NCBI GenBank assembly: GCA_025360585.1 | Contig: JANYBW010000024.1 | Coordinates: forward strand, 1 to 62,151 | Direction: 5' to 3' | Source of the DNA: Actinomycetes bacterium | GTDB taxonomy: Bacteria > Actinomycetota > Acidimicrobiia > IMCC26256 > PALSA-610 | Length of the DNA: 62,151 nt | Shown here: positions 1 to 9,300 of the stretch, in pieces | How the letters are laid out: each line of letters begins with the position of its first letter | Numbering within the stretch: position 1 is the stretch's first letter | Notes under the pieces: model-generated | Told to the model about the DNA's origin: nothing | The model's database searches: none | Seen by the model: only the letters and a program-made list of their open reading frames with translations | Position numbers and translations under genes: made by a program

Positions 1-220
1 TCCGCGGCGGCGCCCTACGGGACGCTCCCTCCGGTCGAATTGGTCGATCGACTCGCCTTGCTCCGCGGCGGCGCCCTACGGGACGCTCCCTCCGGTCGAA
101 TTGGTCGATCGACTCGCCTTGCTCCGCGGCGGCGCCCTACGGGACGCTCACTCCGGTCGAATTGGTCGATCGACTCGCCTTGCTCCGCGGCGGCGCCCTA
201 CGGGACGCTCACTCCGGTCG
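1..220. repeat. 61-bp tandem repeat, 3.6 copies
   Basis: Three full 61-bp units (1-61, 62-122, 123-183) and a 37-bp partial unit (184-220) follow one another without spacers, and the array probably continues to the left of the window. Units 1 and 2 read CTCCCTCC where units 3 and 4 read CTCACTCC, so the copies differ in blocks. Each full unit holds the perfect 10-bp palindrome GTCGATCGAC. The array ends 2 bp before the aat stop codon, so it forms the region just downstream of that gene. Confidence 0.95.
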
Positions 221-222
221 CT

Positions 223-978
223 TCATCCTGAACTGATCGCAGCGGCGAGGCGCTGGAGATATTCAGTTCTTGGGATTGCGATTGCGCCGAGCGATGCCAA
301 GTGATCAGTCAGCCATTGCACATCGAACAATGTCACGCCGTCGAGCGCCAACAATTCACACGTTGCCCACAGCGCGATCTTCGATGCATTCGTGACCGCG
401 TGAAACATCGATTCTCCTGCGAACATTCCGGCGATTCGCACGCCGTAGAGGCCGCCAACAAGATCGCCGCTTTCATTGCGCACCTCAACTGCGTGCGCCA
501 CGCCGAGTGAGTGGAGTTCGCAGTACGCATCAAAAAACGACTCATCGATCCAACCGTGCGGACGGTCCGCGGCGCCGCAACCGCGAATCACTGCCTCAAA
601 ATCTTGATTCAGCGCGATCGAGAACTTGGGTCGCGCCGCCCGCAACGAACGCGAAGCATGAAAGCCGTTGATTGGCATGATGCCGCGCGGATCGGGCGAC
701 CACCAGCCCAGCGGACCCCCGCGGCCCTGCACCCGCATCGGAAACAGTCCGTTGCTGTAAGCCGCAACGAGCGTGGCGGCTTCGAGATCAGCACCGATCG
801 CGACAACACCGTCCTCGTCGGCATCACTGGCATCGGGCATCTCCCAGATCGATTCGCCTACCAGCTCCCACGGCGCCGCACCAGGTCGGGAAGCATCTGG
901 TGGAGTGTCCATCTCCCATCTTCGCGAACGTTCTTGACATTCGTTCGATCGCATCGTGTTCATCAGTATCGAACTCAT
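223..978 (-). CDS. aat: Leucyl/phenylalanyl-tRNA-protein transferase
   Basis: Aat moves Leu or Phe from aminoacyl-tRNA to the N-terminus of proteins that start with Arg or Lys, marking them for ClpAP under the N-end rule. The product has the family hallmarks GLFPM, WWSPDPRGIMP, HGWIDESF, GLYGV.IAGMFAGESMF and FDVQWLTDHLASLG in the usual order, and about 230 residues is the normal length. The first in-frame ATG (978) gives 251 residues. The ATG at 912 gives an N-terminus closer to the family, so the first 22 residues may not be translated. The gene lies 54 bp downstream of an acyl-CoA dehydrogenase on the same strand, with no functional link apparent. Its stop abuts the 61-bp tandem repeat. 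Confidence 0.95.
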   Translation of the reverse strand: MSSILMNTMRSNECQERSRRWEMDTPPDASRPGAAPWELVGESIWEMPDASDADEDGVVAIGADLEAATLVAAYSNGLFPMRVQGRGGPLGWWSPDPRGIMPINGFHASRSLRAARPKFSIALNQDFEAVIRGCGAADRPHGWIDESFFDAYCELHSLGVAHAVEVRNESGDLVGGLYGVRIAGMFAGESMFHAVTNASKIALWATCELLALDGVTLFDVQWLTDHLASLGAIAIPRTEYLQRLAAAISSG

Positions 979-1032
979 GGCGGGGTTCGACCCAAGCGCC
1001 CGACTACCCGGCGGGCGGACGACTCACAAACA

Positions 1033-2277
1033 CTAAGCGAGGAGGGCCTTGGCGATGTGGGTGATTTGGATCTCATCGGTGCCCGCGTAGATCTGCAAGA
1101 CCTTGGCGTCGCGCGCGAGTTGCTCAACTTCATATTCAGCCATGTAACCGTTGCCGCCGAAGAGCTGCACTGCTTCCATCGCCACCTGCGTAGCAATTTG
1201 GGCGCTGTACAGCTTCATCGCGGAAGCCTCGCTCAAGCTCATACCTTTACCAGCGGCACTCATTTCCAGCACCCGAAATACGAGGTTTTGCACATTGAGG
1301 CGCGCGACTTCCATGTTCGCAAGCTTGAGCTGGATCAGCTGATAGTTACCGATCGGCTGACCGAACTGCACCCGCTCTTTCGCGTAGGGAACGCAAAGTT
1401 CGAGACAACGTTCGATAATGCCCAGCGCCATCGCAGCCACGCCCGTGCGTTCCATCGTGAACGTTGCTTTACTTGCTTCTCGCCCGGCTTTGCCGCCGAA
1501 GGATTCGAGGGTTTCGCCGAGCAAGCGGTCGTAACCCACGCGTACATCGTCGAGAAACAACATGCCGGTCGGCGAGGAATGCATTCCCATTTTGCGCAGT
1601 GGCTTCGATTGTTCGAGCCCCGGCATTCCCGCGTCGAGCACAAACTGCACGACTCGACGTTCGTTGAGCGGGTTGCCTTCATCGAGCTTGCAGATAAACA
1701 CGATCGTGTCCGCGTACGGGCCGTTCGTGATGAACGTCTTGGAGCCGTTCAGCACGAACTCGTCGCCATCGAGGCGCGCGGTTGCCTGCATCGAGCCGAA
1801 CGCGTCGGAGCCCGAATTCGGCTCCGTAATCGCCCACGCGCCGATTTTTTCCATCGTTGCGATATCGCGCGCCCAGCGTTTGCGCTGCGCGATCGTGCCT
1901 TTGCCGTTGATCGCTGCGGCGGTGAGACCCACGCTCACACCCATTGCAGTCACCATGCCCGGCGAGCAACGGCACAGCTCGATGATCGGCAACATCGTCA
2001 TGCCTGCGTTACCGGAGGAGCCTTCGCTCGCACCGTCGGCATCGTCGCTCGCGCTCGCCATCGGCGCCAAAGCTGCGGCTTCTTCGCGAGCGATGCGCTT
2101 ATCAAACGAGGCTCCGGCCATTACATCGAGACCGAAGGTTTTGTACAGCTTGCGCAACAACTCATAGGGCGCCATATCGCCGTGTTCAAGTTCTTCGCGG
2201 TGCGGGCGGACTTCTTTTTCCACGAACTCGCGCACTGCGCTGCGGATCATCTGGTGTTCTTCAGACCATTCAAACAT
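1033..2277 (-). CDS. Acyl-CoA dehydrogenase, IVD/LCAD-like active site
   Basis: A 414-residue FAD-dependent acyl-CoA dehydrogenase that would introduce the alpha-beta double bond in an acyl-CoA and pass electrons to ETF. Visible motifs are AITEPNSGSD (about 149-158, flavin binding), TFITNG, and the C-terminal FGGNGYMAEY...QIYAGTDEIQ. In medium- and short-chain enzymes the catalytic Glu sits in Y-E-G-T; here that position is Ala. A Glu is instead present in FTMERTG (about residue 276), the place used by isovaleryl- and long-chain acyl-CoA dehydrogenases. An insertion rich in Ala, Ser and Asp around residues 70-92 is unusual. The substrate cannot be read from sequence. The ATG start is supported by a -10 box 6 nt upstream. 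Confidence 0.9.
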   Translation of the reverse strand: MFEWSEEHQMIRSAVREFVEKEVRPHREELEHGDMAPYELLRKLYKTFGLDVMAGASFDKRIAREEAAALAPMASASDDADGASEGSSGNAGMTMLPIIELCRCSPGMVTAMGVSVGLTAAAINGKGTIAQRKRWARDIATMEKIGAWAITEPNSGSDAFGSMQATARLDGDEFVLNGSKTFITNGPYADTIVFICKLDEGNPLNERRVVQFVLDAGMPGLEQSKPLRKMGMHSSPTGMLFLDDVRVGYDRLLGETLESFGGKAGREASKATFTMERTGVAAMALGIIERCLELCVPYAKERVQFGQPIGNYQLIQLKLANMEVARLNVQNLVFRVLEMSAAGKGMSLSEASAMKLYSAQIATQVAMEAVQLFGGNGYMAEYEVEQLARDAKVLQIYAGTDEIQITHIAKALLA

Positions 2278-2283
2278 GGGGTG

Positions 2284-2289
2284 ATGGTA
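2284..2289 (-). promoter_or_regulatory. -10 box TACCAT, putative leaderless promoter
   Basis: TACCAT fits TANNNT and lies 6 nt before the ATG of the acyl-CoA dehydrogenase. At that spacing transcription would begin at or next to the start codon. No convincing -35 box is visible. Confidence 0.45.
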
Positions 2290-2304
2290 GATCGGCTCGT
2301 AATC

Positions 2305-4284
2305 TCAACGCTGATGCAACTGAACCTCTCGGCGACGCTCTTGGAAAACGAGATGGCAGCACCACAGGACCAATAGCAACAACAACAAGGCACCACCGAG
2401 CCGTCCGGCGCGCCAGCGACCGATACTGCCCGATGCCGTAACGCGTTTACTCGCGACTTCAGCACGGGCGACGGCGATAGCCGGTTTGTTCTGTTTCAGT
2501 GCCGTCACCGCATCGGCGAGTGGCTTGTCGGTGTCGGCCCCGATCATGCCGATGCGTTGCCAGGGCGAACCCTCTCGGCGCACAAACTTCGTGGTGTCAA
2601 TGACCGTTTGCGCAGCGGCGTCGATGGTGTTGATTTCTTTGACGATTGCCTCAAGATCCGCGTCGTTGCCGTTTTCGTATCGCGGTTGCAGTGTCGTGGG
2701 CAATTTCACGCCAAGCGTTGCCAGCTTCGCCGTAGTCAAGTCGCGTGCATCCAGCACCGCGCGTGCTTTGGCGAAGGAAGGCGTCGAGGAGCGAAAACTC
2801 CAATTTTCGAAATCCCTGCGGATCGTTTTTGGTGTGGCCCAACCCGATGCCGACGTTTCGAGTTTCGCGAGTTGTCCGAGCGATGTCGCTCTTAGATCGA
2901 GCTCAGCCAAGCCGTCCGCGCCGATGACGTATTTGCGGAACAAACTTTCGGCCTGCTGCGAGCCGCCAACTCGTTGGAACAAATCGAGCATGACCTGCCA
3001 ATCGTAGGTCCCGTTGTGTTCATCAAGTTTCTGACGCACTCCGTACGCCTCGTGTTGGCCCAACGCGGCCTGAGCTACTGCTCGCATTTTGTCCGCGCCG
3101 ATCTCTGAGGAAATTGAACGCATCACGTAAAAGGCCGCGTTATACCCGTACCTCTCTTGAAGATCAGGGTCGCGGCCACCGGAAAAGTTCGGATTCGACC
3201 AGTCGTTGAGTGTGACGCGCCCGGCGCTTGCCTTCACGGGTTTGGTGGGTTCTTGGCGCGACTTTCCGGCGACCGTGACCGCTCTCGTTGAAAATTCTTG
3301 TGCGAACCCTTCACTCAACCAACGCTCGACGAATTTGCTTCCGTTGAACCATTCGTGCGATGTCTCGTGCAGTAGCACGACCGGATCAAGCGCATCGCCC
3401 ACTGAAATCGTGTTGTCAGTGCGCTTATACCAACCGCCATAGCCATAGATGTAGGGGTTTGATGTTTCGGTGATTTGCAGCGTTTCGTCTTTTGGTAACG
3501 CACTCCCAACGAGGCGTTCTAACGCGGGGATTCCATTGCGCAGCTCGCGGCGGACGAATCTCCGCCACGCTGGGTCATCGGGCCACGACCGCACGTCAAC
3601 ATTGTGTTTCTGCACGGTGAGGTGCTCAACGTGCAGTGCGGCTTCGTTGTTGGCGGTGATTGCAGCCGTCCAGGATCCGGGGTTTGCAATCGCGGTTGCT
3701 GTGTAATCTGTATACCCATTGCCAACCGTGGATTCCATCGTCTCCCACGCGACATCGACGTTGTAACCAGTCGGCACCCGCACGGTAACGCTCGCCATTC
3801 CAGGGTCTGCATAGCTGAACACGACGAACGACATATACGCCGGATTGACCCGATTCACCCCAGGGACGCGCGCTCCAGAACGCGGAATGTCGTATTGCAC
3901 GTGTAACACCTGGGTTTGGCGCGGTAACAAATTCGAGTTCAAATGAATGGTGGCATCCGAATAGAAACGATTGCGTGCCACGACATCGATTCGAGCTTTG
4001 GCGCCTTGTATCGATGCCTGAATGTCGAGGGCGTTCGCGATCGTTGAGAAATGAATCGCATCGAAGTAGTAAACGGACAATCCGTTCGAAACTGTTGTGT
4101 TGGTAATGGTGATATCGACTTGTACGTGCACAACTCCCGCGGGGTCGACGGTGAACATTGAATGTGATGCTTCGCGCAAATCGGTGCTTGCGTGCGCCGG
4201 GCTCGTACCCGATCCAACGTTGACACCAAACACGATTGCGATCACACAACCCAAACGCCCAAATCTCCCCAAACCGCGACCCAC
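2305..4284 (-). CDS. Secreted, membrane-anchored gluzincin metallopeptidase
   Basis: About 659 residues. The GTG start at 4284 is chosen because GGAGG lies 4 nt upstream and because it yields a good signal peptide: GRGLGRFGR, a hydrophobic run, then SPAHA as a cleavage site. The open frame extends to a TTG at 4353. The HETSH motif (about residues 304-308) gives two zinc-binding His and the catalytic Glu, and LSEGFAQEF about 15 residues later supplies the third ligand, as in M1-type aminopeptidases but with shorter spacing. The C-terminus has a transmembrane run, GGALLLLLLVLWCC, followed by a basic tail, so the enzyme is probably anchored outside the membrane. The N-terminal 250 residues look like a beta-rich M1-type domain. 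Substrate unknown. Confidence 0.8.
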   Translation of the reverse strand: MGRGLGRFGRLGCVIAIVFGVNVGSGTSPAHASTDLREASHSMFTVDPAGVVHVQVDITITNTTVSNGLSVYYFDAIHFSTIANALDIQASIQGAKARIDVVARNRFYSDATIHLNSNLLPRQTQVLHVQYDIPRSGARVPGVNRVNPAYMSFVVFSYADPGMASVTVRVPTGYNVDVAWETMESTVGNGYTDYTATAIANPGSWTAAITANNEAALHVEHLTVQKHNVDVRSWPDDPAWRRFVRRELRNGIPALERLVGSALPKDETLQITETSNPYIYGYGGWYKRTDNTISVGDALDPVVLLHETSHEWFNGSKFVERWLSEGFAQEFSTRAVTVAGKSRQEPTKPVKASAGRVTLNDWSNPNFSGGRDPDLQERYGYNAAFYVMRSISSEIGADKMRAVAQAALGQHEAYGVRQKLDEHNGTYDWQVMLDLFQRVGGSQQAESLFRKYVIGADGLAELDLRATSLGQLAKLETSASGWATPKTIRRDFENWSFRSSTPSFAKARAVLDARDLTTAKLATLGVKLPTTLQPRYENGNDADLEAIVKEINTIDAAAQTVIDTTKFVRREGSPWQRIGMIGADTDKPLADAVTALKQNKPAIAVARAEVASKRVTASGSIGRWRAGRLGGALLLLLLVLWCCHLVFQERRREVQLHQR

Positions 4285-4355
4285 GACGCCTCCCAATGCC
4301 GATGCCCGCCAGCGGACGCCGACTTGAGGGCCAATTCGATCAACCCTAACCAAAA

Positions 4356-4850
4356 ATGTCCTCAGTTGGGAGCCTTCAACCGCCGAAAGATTGGCCGGGA
4401 TGGACTGGAGAGCAAATGACTGAACAACTCCGAGCAGGCAAGACGGTCGCGTTGAACGCGATCGAAACCGCTGCCGCGGTGCTGGGCGTGCGGCGCGAGA
4501 TGAGTGGCGCGCTTCAGCGCTGGTCGCTTGGCGACCACGGCACCTTCGAGATGGATAGCCAATTCGTTGGCCTCACGCTCAGTTCGCAATCCCGGGCTGG
4601 CGATCAACGGATCGAGACGACAGGTCGATTGTGGAGCCCTGACGGTATGGCTGTCGTGGGGATCGCGATCGCGCTTGAAAGTGCACTCGCACCGCCAACA
4701 CAAGTGACCATCATTCCGACTACAACGCTGCCACCCACGTTCGCGAACAATCTTGAGTCGCTGCGCGTGCTGACCTTCGCTGCGATCGAAGAACTCTGCG
4801 AAGAGCTGCTCTTCCACGCGGCGGCCCTGCGCGGCAGCGCGACTCGTTAA
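4356..4850 (+). CDS. Conserved hypothetical protein, about 164 residues
   Basis: The family is not recognised. The product is soluble, with no signal peptide or membrane segment. The N-terminal half contains RAGKTVALNAIETAAAVLGV, and the C-terminal half a Pro/Thr-rich turn followed by an acidic helix, IEELCEELLFHAAAL. An internal ATG at 4416 (MTEQLRAGKT) is preceded by GGAG at good spacing and may be the true start, giving 144 residues. The gene is divergent from the metallopeptidase and convergent with gltD. Its last codons and stop lie in the first copy of a 28-bp tandem repeat. A competing antisense frame at 4362-4817 has poorer composition. Confidence 0.6.
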   Translation: MSSVGSLQPPKDWPGWTGEQMTEQLRAGKTVALNAIETAAAVLGVRREMSGALQRWSLGDHGTFEMDSQFVGLTLSSQSRAGDQRIETTGRLWSPDGMAVVGIAIALESALAPPTQVTIIPTTTLPPTFANNLESLRVLTFAAIEELCEELLFHAAALRGSATR

Positions 4851-4906
4851 AGACCCGCGCGGCAGCGCAACTCGCTAAAGACCTGCGCGGCAACGCGACT
4901 CGTTAA
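4829..4906. repeat. 28-bp tandem repeat spanning two convergent stop codons
   Basis: Two 28-bp units (4829-4856, 4857-4884) and a 22-bp third unit (4885-4906) share the core GCGCGGCARCGCRACTCG followed by YTAA. Unit 1 encodes the last residues and TAA stop of the plus-strand gene; unit 3 holds the TAA stop of gltD on the minus strand within CGTTAACG. The GC-rich part could form hairpins and serve both genes as a terminator. Confidence 0.85.
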
Positions 4907-6375
4907 CGCATCGGGGTTGCGGTTGGTTCAATCGCGACGGGAAGTTGTGTGGAGCCTTCCAAGAATCGATCCACGTGATGCGCGGCGCTGCGTCCTTCGG
5001 CGATCGCCCACACAATCAGGCTTTGGCCTCGGCCCATATCGCCAGCGGTAAACACTTTGGGGATACTCGTCGCGAACGTTGCGTCTCGCTTCACGTTGCC
5101 GCGTTCATCGAAGTCGACACCCAACGTTTCCAACAAGCCGTTGCGTTGCGGGCCCACAAATCCCATGGCTAAAAACACGGCTTCGCAGGGCAAGTCGAAA
5201 TCGCTGCCTTCGATTTTTTCAAAGGTCATGCGGCCTTGGTTGAACTTCTGTTCTACCTGGTGCGCCCGGAGCCCGATGAGGTTTCCGTTGTCGTCGCCGA
5301 GGAAACATTCCGTGTTGACCGCGTATACGCGTTCACCGCCCTCTTCATGAGCACTCGTGACCTTGTAGGTCATCGGAAACGTTGGCCATGGCATCGATTC
5401 ATTGCGAACTTCCGGTGGCCGCGGCATGATCTCAAACTGATGGATGCTCTTGGCTCCTTGGCGGTGTGATGTGCCGAGGCAATCGGCGCCGGTGTCGCCG
5501 CCACCAATGATCACAACGTTTTTGCCGTGTACATCGACCGGCGCTTGGTCGTAGTCGCCGAGCTGCACTCGATTCGCGCCGGGCAAGAATTCCATCGCTT
5601 GGTATACGCCGGCATATTCGCGACCTGGAATCGGCAGATCACGCCACGCGGTGGCCCCGCCGGCGAGTACCACCGCATCGAAGGCCAAGATCTCCTCGAC
5701 ACTCACCGCGTTCGCATCGTCGCCACCGACGTTTGCGTTGACGCGAAACTTTGTGCCTTCGGCTTCCATCTGTTCGATGCGCCGATCTACATGGCGTTTT
5801 TCCATTTTGAACTCAGGGATGCCGTAGCGCAGGAGCCCTCCGATACGGTCTGCGCGCTCATACACCGTGACGTCGTGGCCGGCGCGGCTGAGCTGTTGCG
5901 CTGCGGCTAGCCCCGCTGGGCCACTGCCGACGACCGCGACTCGCTTACCGGTTTTCTTCGACGCCACGATCGGAGTAACCCAACCCTCTTCGAATGCCCG
6001 ATCAATGATCTCAACTTCGATCTGTTTGATCGCAACCGGCGGTTCGTGAATGCCAAGCACGCACGAGCCTTCACACGGTGCGGGGCATAATCGGCCCGTG
6101 AACTCGGGGAAGTTGTTCGTTGCGTGTAAGCGTTCGGAGGCAGCTTGCCAACGCCCGCGGTACACGAGATCGTTCCATTCCGGGATGAGGTTGCCGAGCG
6201 GACATCCGGTATGACAAAACGGAATCCCGCAGTCCATACAACGGGCGCCTTGGGTCTTGACTTTGTCTTCAGGAAAGTCTTCGTACACCTCACGCCAATC
6301 CAATAACCGGATTGGCACTGGGCGCCGCGTTGGAGTTTCGCGGTCGTACTTCATGAAGCCTGCAGTTTCACCCAT
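4903..6375 (-). CDS. gltD: Glutamate synthase (NADPH) small subunit
   Basis: The 490-residue beta subunit takes electrons from NADPH and passes them to GltB, which makes glutamate from glutamine and 2-oxoglutarate. Near the N-terminus are the cysteine clusters CMDCGIPFCHTGCPLGN and CPAPCEGSCVLG for two 4Fe-4S centres. These are followed by the FAD-binding VGSGPAGLAAAQQLSRAG and the NADPH-binding IIGGGDTGADCLG. Length is normal. The ATG start lies 9 bp after the gltB stop, so the two genes form one transcription unit with gltB first, matching their joint role in ammonia assimilation. Confidence 0.97.
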   Translation of the reverse strand: MGETAGFMKYDRETPTRRPVPIRLLDWREVYEDFPEDKVKTQGARCMDCGIPFCHTGCPLGNLIPEWNDLVYRGRWQAASERLHATNNFPEFTGRLCPAPCEGSCVLGIHEPPVAIKQIEVEIIDRAFEEGWVTPIVASKKTGKRVAVVGSGPAGLAAAQQLSRAGHDVTVYERADRIGGLLRYGIPEFKMEKRHVDRRIEQMEAEGTKFRVNANVGGDDANAVSVEEILAFDAVVLAGGATAWRDLPIPGREYAGVYQAMEFLPGANRVQLGDYDQAPVDVHGKNVVIIGGGDTGADCLGTSHRQGAKSIHQFEIMPRPPEVRNESMPWPTFPMTYKVTSAHEEGGERVYAVNTECFLGDDNGNLIGLRAHQVEQKFNQGRMTFEKIEGSDFDLPCEAVFLAMGFVGPQRNGLLETLGVDFDERGNVKRDATFATSIPKVFTAGDMGRGQSLIVWAIAEGRSAAHHVDRFLEGSTQLPVAIEPTATPMR

Positions 6376-6384
6376 GACGGTTCC

Positions 6385-9300
6385 TTATGACCTTGCCGCG
6401 GCCATGACGGCCTCGTCGATATCCACACCGCGTTCTTGCGCGCTCTTCATCGCGGCGAGCACGCGTTTGTAATCTTTCGGGAACACCTTCTGGAAGTGCC
6501 CAACCTCATCGCGCCAATGCAAAAGAAACCGCTGCGCAACTGCCGAGCCCGTTTCGTCGACATGCCTTTGCAAGGTTGTTTTCAGCCAATCTTGGTCGTC
6601 GTCGTCGAGGGCATCGAGGTCGACCATTTCACGATTCAGCTTGGACCACAAGAGCCGATCCGGGTCGTAGACGAACGCGAAGCCACCGCTCATTCCTGCG
6701 GCAAAGTTGCGGCCCGTCGGGCCCAAAACGACGGCACGTCCGCCAGTCATGTATTCGCAACAATGATCACCGACGCCTTCCACAACCGCGGTCGCGCCGG
6801 AGTTGCGGACACAAAAGCGTTCGCCCATTTTGCCGCGCACGAAGAGCTCTCCGGCTGTTGCCCCGTAGAGACCCACATTGCCCGCAATCACTTGCTCCTC
6901 GGCCACAAAGGTCGAGTTCTTGGGCGGAAAGATCGCGATCCGACCACCGCTCAAACCTTTGCCGACGTAGTCGTTCGCGTCGCCTTCGAGGCGCAAGGTG
7001 ATTCCTTTCGGAACGAATGCTCCGAAACTCTGGCCAGCACTGCCGTTGAGGTTGATCGTGATCGTGTTGTCGGCCAGACCAGCACCACCGTGCGCACGAG
7101 TGACTTCCGAGCCGAGCATCGTGCCGACAGTTCTGTTCACGTTGTTGATCTCAGTATTGATCGTCACTGCTTCGCCCCGTTGCAATGCCGGCTCCGCTTC
7201 GATAATCAAGCGGGCATCGAGCGAACGATCAAGGCCATGATCTTGGGTCCGCGAATTGGTCAGCGTTGAGTTGTACGGGTTCTGTGGAACTGCGAGGATC
7301 GGCGAGAGATCAAGGCCTTTGGCTTTCCAATGGTCAACCGCGGTTCGCATGTCGAGACATTCAACGTGGCCCACTGCTTCTTCGACGGTGCGGAAACCCA
7401 TTTGCGCGAGGTACTCGCGAACTTCTTGGGCGATGAACTCCATGAAGTTCACAACGAATTCCGGCTTGCCGCTGAACTTCTTGCGCAATTCAGGATTCTG
7501 CGTGGCGACGCCTACGGGACAAGTGTCGAGATGACAGACGCGCATCATGATGCAACCGCTGACTACCAAGGGAGCCGTCGCGAAACCAAACTCCTCTGCG
7601 CCGAGCAACGCGGCGACCATGACATCACGGCCGGTCTTGAGCTGCCCATCGCACTGCACGATGATGCGATCGCGGAGGCCGTTCAGCATCAATGTTTGTT
7701 GGGTTTCTGCGAGGCCTAACTCCCAAGGAGCACCCGCGTGTTTGATCGAAGTCAAACGGGCTGCGCCCGTGCCGCCGTCGTGGCCACTGATAAGCACCAC
7801 ATCGGCGTGGGCCTTACTCACGCCCGCGGCGACGGTGCCGACGCCAACTTCAGCGACGAGTTTCACGTGCACGCGTGCACGCGGGTTGGAGTTCTTGAGA
7901 TCGTGGATGAGTTGCTTGAGATCTTCGATCGAGTAGATGTCGTGGTGCGGCGGCGGGGAAATAAGCCCGACGCCGGGCGTTGTGTGACGGGTTTTCGCAA
8001 TCCACGGATAAACCTTGTGGCCCGATAGCTCCCCACCCTCGCCGGGCTTGGCCCCTTGGGCCATTTTGATCTGGAGATCGTCTGCATTCACGAGATACTC
8101 GCTCGTCACGCCAAAGCGGCCGCTCGCAACTTGTTTGATCGAGCTCCGTCGGGAATCACCATTCGCATCGGGAGTCCAGCGCGCACTGTCTTCGCCACCT
8201 TCACCCGTGTTGCTCCGCGCTCCGATGCGGTTCATCGCGATCGCCAAGGTTTCGTGCGCTTCTTGACTGATCGAGCCGTAGCTCATCGCGCCAGTCGAGA
8301 ATCGTTTGACAATGCTCGCGACCGATTCCACTTCGTCGATCTCAACCGGTGCTCGATCGCTGGTGAACTCAAACAACCCACGAAGCGTTGCGATGCGAGT
8401 GCTTTGGTCATCCACGAGGCGCGTGTACTGCTTGAAGACGTCGTAACGGCCGGTGCGAGTTGCGTGCTGGAGTTTGAAGACGGTGTCGGGATTAAACAAG
8501 TGATACTCCCCTTCCCGCCGCCATTGGTAATCGCCGCCAACGTTCAACTCGCGATGCGCAAGCTCCTCAGGGCGATCGGGAAATGCCACAGCATGGCGCG
8601 CCGCAACTTCTTGGGCAATCACATCGATATCGATGCCTTGAATTCGCGACGCGGTGCCCGTGAAGTATTCATCAACAAGGCTCTTTTGTAACCCAACCGC
8701 CTCAAAGATTTGGGCGCCGGTGTAACTCGCCACCGTCGAGATGCCCATCTTCGACATAACTTTGAGTATGCCTTTGCCGGTGCCTTTGATGTAGTTCTTG
8801 ACCGCCTTACGTTCGTTGATGTCGGCGATCACGCCTTCGCGAATCAAATCGCGAATCGTGTCAAAGGCTAGATACGGGTTGATCGCGCCCGCGCCGTAAC
8901 CAACCAACAAGCAGAAATGATGGGGTTCAACGGCTTCGCCGGTCTCCACGACTAAACCAACCTTGGTTCGGGTCTTTTCGCGTAACAGGTGATGGTGCAC
9001 TGCCGCGGTAATCAACAACGCGGGAATGGGTGCAAGATCCGCGGTGCCGTACCGATCGGAAAGAATCACGATGTTCGCGCCCTCGCGAATTGCATCGGTG
9101 ACTTCGGTGCGAATGCGATCGATCGCATTCGCAAGTGCGGCGCCGCCACCACGAACATCATAGAGACAACGCACCGTTACAGGATTGAATCCGAGGTGCG
9201 GGGCATCCTTATCGATGTACCGCAGCTTGGCGAGCTCATCGTTATCGATGATCGGATACGGCACAACGATTTGATGGCACGACTCCGCGGTTGGGTCGAG

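Noticed and set aside
1-220. Possible CRISPR array
   Set aside because: The 61-bp units abut directly with no unique spacers between them, and no cas genes are present.
980-1032. GGGGTTCGACCC resembling a tRNA T-arm
   Set aside because: No matching acceptor, D-arm or anticodon arm can be built around it. It lies in the short gap upstream of aat.
511-2376. 621-residue open frame on the plus strand
   Set aside because: Exact antisense of the acyl-CoA dehydrogenase and the end of aat. Its composition (Arg/His-rich, no domains) is typical of the mirror frame of a GC-rich gene.
4285-4353. TTG or ATT start of the metallopeptidase behind TAGGGT (4344-4349)
   Set aside because: A leaderless start there would need an ATT codon and would add residues before a well-formed signal peptide. 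GTG 4284 with GGAGG is simpler, and the TAGGGT can still be its promoter with a short leader.
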